From: Nocardia miyunensis NBRC 108239
Lineage (GTDB): Bacteria > Actinomycetota > Actinomycetes > Mycobacteriales > Mycobacteriaceae
Direction of reading: 5' to 3'
DNA length: 64,000 nucleotides
Assembly (NCBI RefSeq): GCF_001613065.1
Contig: NZ_BDBQ01000001.1
Coordinates: 476,354 to 540,353, forward strand
Below the pieces are notes generated by a model, which made no database searches, was not told where the DNA came from, and worked only from the letters and a program-made list of their open reading frames with translations. Shown piece after piece: positions 60,776-64,000 of the stretch (within the stretch, counting starts at the first letter, position 1; each line of letters begins with the position of its first letter). A program made the position numbers and the translations under genes.

Positions 60776-61375
60776 ATCAGCGAGCAGACAGCCCGCGACG
60801 TCGAGCCACCGGCTCGGATCCGCGACCCCGCACGCAAAGACCGCATCCTCGTTGCCGCAGCAGACCTGGTAGCTCGCAGGGGTTTTCATGCTGTATCCAT
60901 GTCCGATATCGGCCATGCGGCAGGAATCACAGGCTCGGGAATCTACCGCCACTTCGACAGCAAGTCGGCCGTGCTCGTAGCACTGTTCGAGCAGGCGATC
61001 GATAACCTGCTTCTCGATGAACACAGCATCGTGGAATCGGTCACGGATCTGCGACTGGCGCTCAACCGCCTGATCGAAGGCCAGGTCGAGTTCGTCGTGG
61101 CCGATCGCGAACTGGCGCAGGTCTACCACAACGAGATCAACAATCTCCCAGAAGAGGACAGCCGCAGGCTACGACGCAAGCAGCGGATGTACATCGAGGA
61201 GTGGGTACACCTGCTCGACGAACTACGCGACGACCTTTCCGACGCCGATGCGCGAGCAGTCGTTCACGCTGCCATCGGTGCGATTCAGTCGACCTTGTTC
61301 CACAACACGGGCCTGTCGGAGGATCGTCTGCGTCGGCTTCTCGCCGATGCCGGAAGGACCGTGCTCGGGCTGTGA
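60776..61375 (+). CDS. TetR-family regulator with an apparent ATC start codon
   Basis: 199 residues if initiated at ATC 60776. The HTH (AVSMSDIGHAAGITGSGIYR with HFDSKSAVL) and its preceding helix (DRILVAAADLVARRGF) require a start before about 60835, but the frame has a stop at 60770 and no ATG, GTG or TTG before the internal ATG 60899, which would cut the DNA-binding domain. ATC 60776 sits exactly 6 bp after GGAGG (60765-60769). Either a rare AUC start or a G-to-C change of an ATG. The C-terminal domain (VYHNEINNLPEED) is like regulators of acyl-CoA metabolism. Confidence 0.78.
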   Translation: MSEQTARDVEPPARIRDPARKDRILVAAADLVARRGFHAVSMSDIGHAAGITGSGIYRHFDSKSAVLVALFEQAIDNLLLDEHSIVESVTDLRLALNRLIEGQVEFVVADRELAQVYHNEINNLPEEDSRRLRRKQRMYIEEWVHLLDELRDDLSDADARAVVHAAIGAIQSTLFHNTGLSEDRLRRLLADAGRTVLGL

Positions 61376-61514
61376 GTCCGCCCCACGGCGGGTCGGAGCG
61401 ACACCGGCCCTAGGTTGCACAGCGGCCTTCTCCTGCTCGCCGAACCGGGCTCGGAACTCCAACCACTATGGTGTCGAAAACCATGCGATGCCCTTCGGCG
61501 ATGGATATAGGCGT

Positions 61515-62144
61515 CTACTCGGCGAGCAGAACTCGCGCAGTATCCCGCCATTGCGCAAGGTGCGGATCTCGTACCGGAGTGCGCGGGTCGAATCCGTATG
61601 CCATCGAGATTCCCCGCATGCTGGACAAAAGTATGTCGATCGTCTGCTGATAGCGCGGTCGGGCGGACCAGACCGGCCCGAACATCACCGCGAGAGTTTC
61701 GTGAATCGCCTTCTGCAACTGCCGCTCCGCCGGTCGCAACGCATCCCGGAGCGAGTCATTGTGTCGAGCCGCCAACCAGAGCTCGATGGACGCCCAGAAG
61801 AAGGGCTGATGGAAATTCGTCCACATCTGGTCGATCGCTTCGTCGATGCGGGCGGGATCCTCGACCGGTGCGGTGATCATCGCCCCGACCTCCACTCGGA
61901 GCTCCGCTACCCGCCCGGAGGCAAGGTGCTGGACGGCCCCGACCAGGAGCTCGTCCCGCGAAGAGAAGTGATGCAGAAGACGCCCCCGGGAGATACCTGC
62001 CAACTGCTGGATCCGGAGGGTCGACGCTCCGGCGTATCCGTATTCGACCAGGCATTTCACGGCCGCATCGAGGATCTGCTGACGACTGGCTCGGCTGCGA
62101 TTCTCTTGCTGTTGCAGATAGCTCTCGGCTCGCGTGGCGGTCAT
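61515..62144 (-). CDS. TetR-family regulator
   Basis: 209 residues from ATG 62144; ATG 62171 touches the operator and is less likely. HTH: ASTLRIQQLAGISRGRLLHH with FSSRDELL. Divergent from the luciferase-like gene, with a perfect 20-bp palindrome in the gap, a textbook TetR-regulator/target arrangement. Confidence 0.85.
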   Translation of the reverse strand: MTATRAESYLQQQENRSRASRQQILDAAVKCLVEYGYAGASTLRIQQLAGISRGRLLHHFSSRDELLVGAVQHLASGRVAELRVEVGAMITAPVEDPARIDEAIDQMWTNFHQPFFWASIELWLAARHNDSLRDALRPAERQLQKAIHETLAVMFGPVWSARPRYQQTIDILLSSMRGISMAYGFDPRTPVRDPHLAQWRDTARVLLAE

Positions 62145-62173
62145 GACCTCGATCCTACGACGCTCGGACAATG

Positions 62174-62193
62174 TACAGTCAGTGCTGACTGTA
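62174..62193. promoter_or_regulatory. Perfect palindromic operator TACAGTCAG-TG-CTGACTGTA
   Basis: TACAGTCAGTGCTGACTGTA: 9-bp arms, fully complementary, 2-bp spacer. It lies 29 bp before the TetR ATG and 27 bp before the luciferase-like GTG. Confidence 0.8.
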
Positions 62194-62220
62194 ATGTTCG
62201 ATCGCGGAAGGACAGCAGCT

Positions 62221-63270
62221 GTGCTGGTAGACGGGAATATCGGGGGGTCTATCGACGGAACCGGGGGCGGCGATCTGACCGTTATCGACAGCCAGGTCGA
62301 CTTCGCCGACCGGCTGGGTTACGACGGTGTCTGGTCGACAGAAGTCGCTCGAGACCCGTTTCTCCCCTTGCTGGCCGCCGCACGGCGCTCATCGCGATTG
62401 CAGCTGGGAACAGCAGTCGCGGTGGCCTTCGCCCGGAATCCGATGACGACAGCGATGGTGGCCAACGATCTGCACGCGTTCAGTTCCGGGCGGTTCATCC
62501 TCGGCCTCGGATCGCAGATCCAAGCTCATATCGTACGGCGGTTCAGCATGCCCTGGTCGGCGCCGGCCGAGCGGATGCGGGAATTCATCACGGCAGTGCG
62601 CGCGATCTGGCACAGCTGGCAGTCCGACGAGCGGCTCGACTTCCGTGGCGACTTCTACCAGCACACACTGATGACCCCGATGTTCCGCCCAGAGAGAAAT
62701 CCCTGGGGGACACCTTCAATTCTGCTCGCCGCGGTCGGGCCGAAGATGACCCGAGTTGCCGCAGAAGTTGCCGATGGCGTTGTGCTACATGGCTTTACCA
62801 CCGAGCGATATCTGCGCGAGGTGACAGTTCCACTGCTCGATTCGGGACTGCGGACCTCCGGACGCGAACGCATACAATTCACGACGAGCTATCCGGGACT
62901 GATCGCGACCGGCGCGGATGAACGCGCCTTCGATCAGGCGCTCGAAGCTGTACGCGGGCAGATCGCCTTCTATGGCGCCACCCCCGCCTATCGTCCAGTG
63001 CTGGAACTTCATGGCTGGGGCGAGTTGAGCACAGAACTACATCGCCTGTCCAAGTCCGGAGATTGGCAAGCGATGACCGATCTGGTGGATGACACGATCC
63101 TCAACACTTTCGCGGTTGTCGGCGACCCCGGCGTGATCGGCGCGGAGGTCAAGCGCCGGTTCGCAGGGATGATCGACAGATTCACGCTCTACGCGCCGTA
63201 CCCGATGGAAGAGTACGTTCGCCGCACCATCATCGACGACTTGCACTCACCGGCCACAGTGACGCCCTGA
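62221..63270 (+). CDS. LLM-class F420-dependent oxidoreductase
   Basis: 349 residues from GTG 62221, preceded by GGAAGG at 62206-62211. Luciferase-like barrel: DFADRLGYDGVWSTEVARDP, LGTAVAVAFARNPMTTAMVA, SSGRFILGLGSQIQAHIVRR and GTPSILLAAVGPKMTRVAAE. These match the F420-dependent family common in mycobacteria and Nocardia. Likely reduces or oxidises an enone or alcohol. Control by the neighbouring TetR through the palindrome is expected. Confidence 0.85.
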   Translation: MLVDGNIGGSIDGTGGGDLTVIDSQVDFADRLGYDGVWSTEVARDPFLPLLAAARRSSRLQLGTAVAVAFARNPMTTAMVANDLHAFSSGRFILGLGSQIQAHIVRRFSMPWSAPAERMREFITAVRAIWHSWQSDERLDFRGDFYQHTLMTPMFRPERNPWGTPSILLAAVGPKMTRVAAEVADGVVLHGFTTERYLREVTVPLLDSGLRTSGRERIQFTTSYPGLIATGADERAFDQALEAVRGQIAFYGATPAYRPVLELHGWGELSTELHRLSKSGDWQAMTDLVDDTILNTFAVVGDPGVIGAEVKRRFAGMIDRFTLYAPYPMEEYVRRTIIDDLHSPATVTP

Positions 63271-63351
63271 CCGGCCGGCTCTCCAGGTCCGGCCCCGAAG
63301 CGAGGTCGAGCCCTTCGGACAGTCAGCTCGCGACCGCGCGCACCGCTCGGG

Positions 63352-63397
63352 TCATGACCGTGCAGCCCGCCGACTCATGACCGTGCACCCCGCCGAC
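63352..63397 (+). repeat. Two tandem copies of a 23-bp unit
   Basis: TCATGACCGTGCAGCCCGCC plus GAC (63352-63374), then the same with one change, G to C (63375-63397). Each copy contains an ATG. The first runs into a stop at the junction; the second opens into the DUF2000 frame. Confidence 0.7.
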
Positions 63398-63517
63398 CAC
63401 GCGACCCGGGGGCAGGTAGAACCCTCCTCGTGCCTGTCTCATGGGGGATCAGCCGGCTACGGATGCTGGCGGCGGGAGCCAGGTTCGGATGCCGGTTTTG
63501 CACCCGAGGAGATCAGG

Positions 63518-64000
63518 ATCGATGAGCCGACCCGCGCGGCCCGCCTGAAATGGGTGGTGATCGTCGACGCGGACCTGCCGCCGGGGCGGGCGATCAACGC
63601 GGCAGTGTGTGTCGCGGCGGCGATCGGCGCGGCGGTTCCCGGTTTGCTCGGCCCTGACGGGAAAGATGCCTCAGGCGAGGTCCACCCTGGTCTGCCATGG
63701 GCGGGGCGCACCATCTTGGCCGCCGAAAGCACCGAACTGCGCGCTCTGCGCGACCGAGCGGCTGCCGGTGAAGGCGCGCTCGTCGTTGACATGCCCAGCC
63801 AGGTGCAGCACACACGCGTTTATGGCGAATACCTGGACACGCTCGCCCGCGCCGGACACCACCACATGTCGTATTACGCGGTCGGGAGCGTCGGCCCACG
63901 TAACCGAGTGGACAAGCTCGTCAAGAGTTTTCCTTTGGCCTGTTGGCCGCCTCGGCCGCCAACAACACCTGGCGCCGCCATCTATACCCGGGCATCGCAA
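63518..64000 (+). CDS. DUF2000-family protein (3' end beyond the window), apparent ATC start
   Basis: From ATC 63518 the frame reads DEPTRAARLKWVVIVDADLP, GRAINAAVCVAAAIGAAVPG, HTRVYGEYLDTLARAGHHHM and YYAVGSVGPRNRVDKLVKSF, matching the DUF2000 family, small proteins of unknown function. GAGGAG (63506-63511) lies exactly 6 bp before the ATC. The only in-frame ATG upstream (63377) adds 47 residues without homology. After KSFPLA (about 63940) the sequence departs from the usual C-terminus, and no stop occurs before 64000, so a frameshift there is possible. Confidence 0.65.
   Translation, partial: MDEPTRAARLKWVVIVDADLPPGRAINAAVCVAAAIGAAVPGLLGPDGKDASGEVHPGLPWAGRTILAAESTELRALRDRAAAGEGALVVDMPSQVQHTRVYGEYLDTLARAGHHHMSYYAVGSVGPRNRVDKLVKSFPLACWPPRPPTTPGAAIYTRASQ

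Noticed and set aside
63352..63397. CRISPR-like repeat
   Set aside because: Only two directly adjacent copies without spacers.

Overview
The window is GC-rich actinobacterial DNA, most likely from Nocardiaceae (Nocardia or Rhodococcus). That inference rests on F420-type luciferase-like oxidoreductases at both ends, a mycofactocin-type short-chain dehydrogenase, an alpha-methylacyl-CoA racemase homologue, a two-domain TetR repressor of the Mce3R type, many FadD/FadE/MaoC/SDR genes, and a secreted glycine-rich protein of a type I associate with Nocardia. No rRNA gene, intact tRNA gene, CRISPR array or replication origin was seen.

Region A (about 1-25.3 kb) is a catabolic region for a lipid-, terpenoid- or ring-derived acid. 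It encodes a kinase-like protein whose reading frame continues into a MaoC domain, a second MaoC subunit, a tandem TetR, an HSD10-like SDR, a two-domain acyl-CoA dehydrogenase followed by a CoA-transferase relic, and a CoA ligase operon (ligase, small protein, racemase-like protein, enoyl-CoA hydratase, SDR). These are followed by a KstD-like flavoprotein, an aromatic-ring-type FAD monooxygenase, a mycofactocin SDR, and a branched-chain-amino-acid-type ABC transporter. In that transporter two permeases and one ATPase are a single polypeptide, and two paralogous binding proteins lie tail to tail beside it. A TetR and a beta-keto acid cleavage enzyme end the region. A short asymmetric motif, TGTCAGA or a one-base variant, recurs in the promoter regions here and may be the operator of the tandem TetR.

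Region B (about 25.6-57.5 kb) looks like an acquired island. A 22-bp direct repeat resembling a tRNA T-arm occurs beside an ISL3-family relic at the left edge and beside an IS3-family relic at the right edge. Inside is a leftward operon for gamma-glutamylation of an amine (SCP2-like protein, glutamine-synthetase-like ligase, Zn alcohol dehydrogenase, class I amidotransferase hydrolase, aldehyde dehydrogenase). It has the layout known for ethanolamine-type amino-alcohol use. Around it are an EthA-like monooxygenase, a phytanoyl-CoA-dioxygenase-like enzyme, a carboxylesterase, an imine-reductase-like protein, a saccharopine-dehydrogenase-like protein, an amine-dehydrogenase-like protein, an APC permease, CoA ligases, an acyl-CoA dehydrogenase next to an APH-type kinase, SDRs, an amidase and an MFS exporter. 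TetR genes sit beside palindromic operators. A second recurring octamer, TCAAATGA, links several of these promoters. Two genes (acyl-CoA dehydrogenase, CoA ligase) carry frameshifts. At 50-52 kb there is a mosaic of IS5, IS630, group II intron, IS3 and SDR relics.

Region C (57.5-64 kb) holds a less GC-rich AveC-like membrane protein, a crotonase with a promoter suggesting a leaderless mRNA, an IS256-family relic, a TetR whose only well-placed start is ATC, a divergent TetR/luciferase-like pair around a perfect 20-bp palindrome, and the start of a DUF2000 gene that also appears to begin at ATC.
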